From SW132 sp038150125 (GTDB lineage Bacteria > Bacteroidota > Rhodothermia > Balneolales > Balneolaceae), in NCBI RefSeq assembly GCF_038150125.1, contig NZ_JBBVMF010000004.1:248001-312000 (forward strand): DNA of 64,000 bases. Reading direction: 5' to 3'. Below are positions 63,873 through 64,000 of this stretch, piece after piece. Both the position numbers and the translations under genes were made by a program. Each line of letters starts with the position of its first letter. Position 1 is the stretch's first letter. Below the pieces are notes generated by a model. It saw only the letters and a program-made list of their open reading frames with translations. It did not search any database and had not been told where the DNA came from.

Positions 63873-64000
63873 ACCTCACTGATGAACAAGCTTGTCGATT
63901 AATCAAATCGGCAGATGGTCTGAAACATATGGCGCTAATCACCTGAGTTCGATTGTTCTCATTACTGAATTGCACGTAAAAAAGGCGGAACGTGCGTCAT

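Overview
The window is a chromosomal segment of a member of the Bacteroidota/Rhodothermota/Balneolota group, most likely a Balneolales-type marine or saline bacterium. This is an inference. It rests on a C-terminal secretion tail beginning NYPNPFNPTT on a repeat protein, a GSII-type glutamine synthetase, a classical menaquinone pathway, a DUF4290-like gene, few Shine-Dalgarno sites, several TTG starts, and TAnnTTTG-like promoter boxes. I saw no tRNA, rRNA, CRISPR array, intact insertion sequence or prophage.

Layout. 0-8.3 kb: the start of etfB (runs off the left edge), an ABC exporter pair, a ferredoxin/flavodoxin-NADP reductase, a 1.7 kb island made of intergenic repeats, then a leftward operon of DUF502, a class V aminotransferase and YihY. 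8.5-15 kb: alaS and the pyruvate dehydrogenase genes E1 alpha, E1 beta and E2. 15-20.4 kb: a 402-aa unknown protein, a repeat-rich gap, and the leftward menA-menC-menE operon. 20.5-25.3 kb: glnII with a possibly structured leader, then a tight three-gene operon of a glutamine-synthetase-like ligase, an APH-fold kinase and a HAD-IIA phosphatase. 25.7-32.3 kb: dnaB, a flavin-halogenase-like enzyme, a radical SAM enzyme, a broken antitoxin/PIN-toxin pair and an asparagine-synthetase-like protein lacking its glutaminase half. 32.5-39.6 kb: a 617-aa membrane-anchored unknown, two UspA proteins with a small partner, a multiply broken lipoprotein gene and RNase D. 39.8-49.3 kb: a beta-propeller lipoprotein, a YCF48-like secreted protein, glutaryl-CoA dehydrogenase, a DUF1206 relic, icd, a small basic membrane protein and mutL. 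49.8-55 kb: a DUF3524/QTMAN-type glycosyltransferase, moxR, uppP, nuoJ-nuoK and a YbaK protein. 55-64 kb: a DUF4412 protein, the leftward menF-menD-menH-menB operon, a DUF4290-like protein, SpoIID/LytB and a cystathionine beta-synthase-type enzyme.

How the genes connect. Two separate men operons together encode chorismate to demethylmenaquinone apart from the DHNA-CoA thioesterase; the final methyltransferase is also absent. NuoJ/K feed electrons to that quinone pool, and the glutaryl-CoA dehydrogenase would pass electrons through Etf. PDH and Icd supply central carbon flow. GlnII makes glutamine just upstream of the uncharacterised ligase/kinase/phosphatase operon, which I regard as the best candidate for an undescribed pathway. 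The halogenase-like, radical SAM and AsnB-like genes form a second, looser candidate locus.

Three loci (an antitoxin/toxin pair, a lipoprotein and a DUF1206 protein) carry in-frame stops and mostly also frame breaks. This points to local gene decay, or less likely to assembly error. Several families of palindromic intergenic repeats occupy most gene-free stretches.
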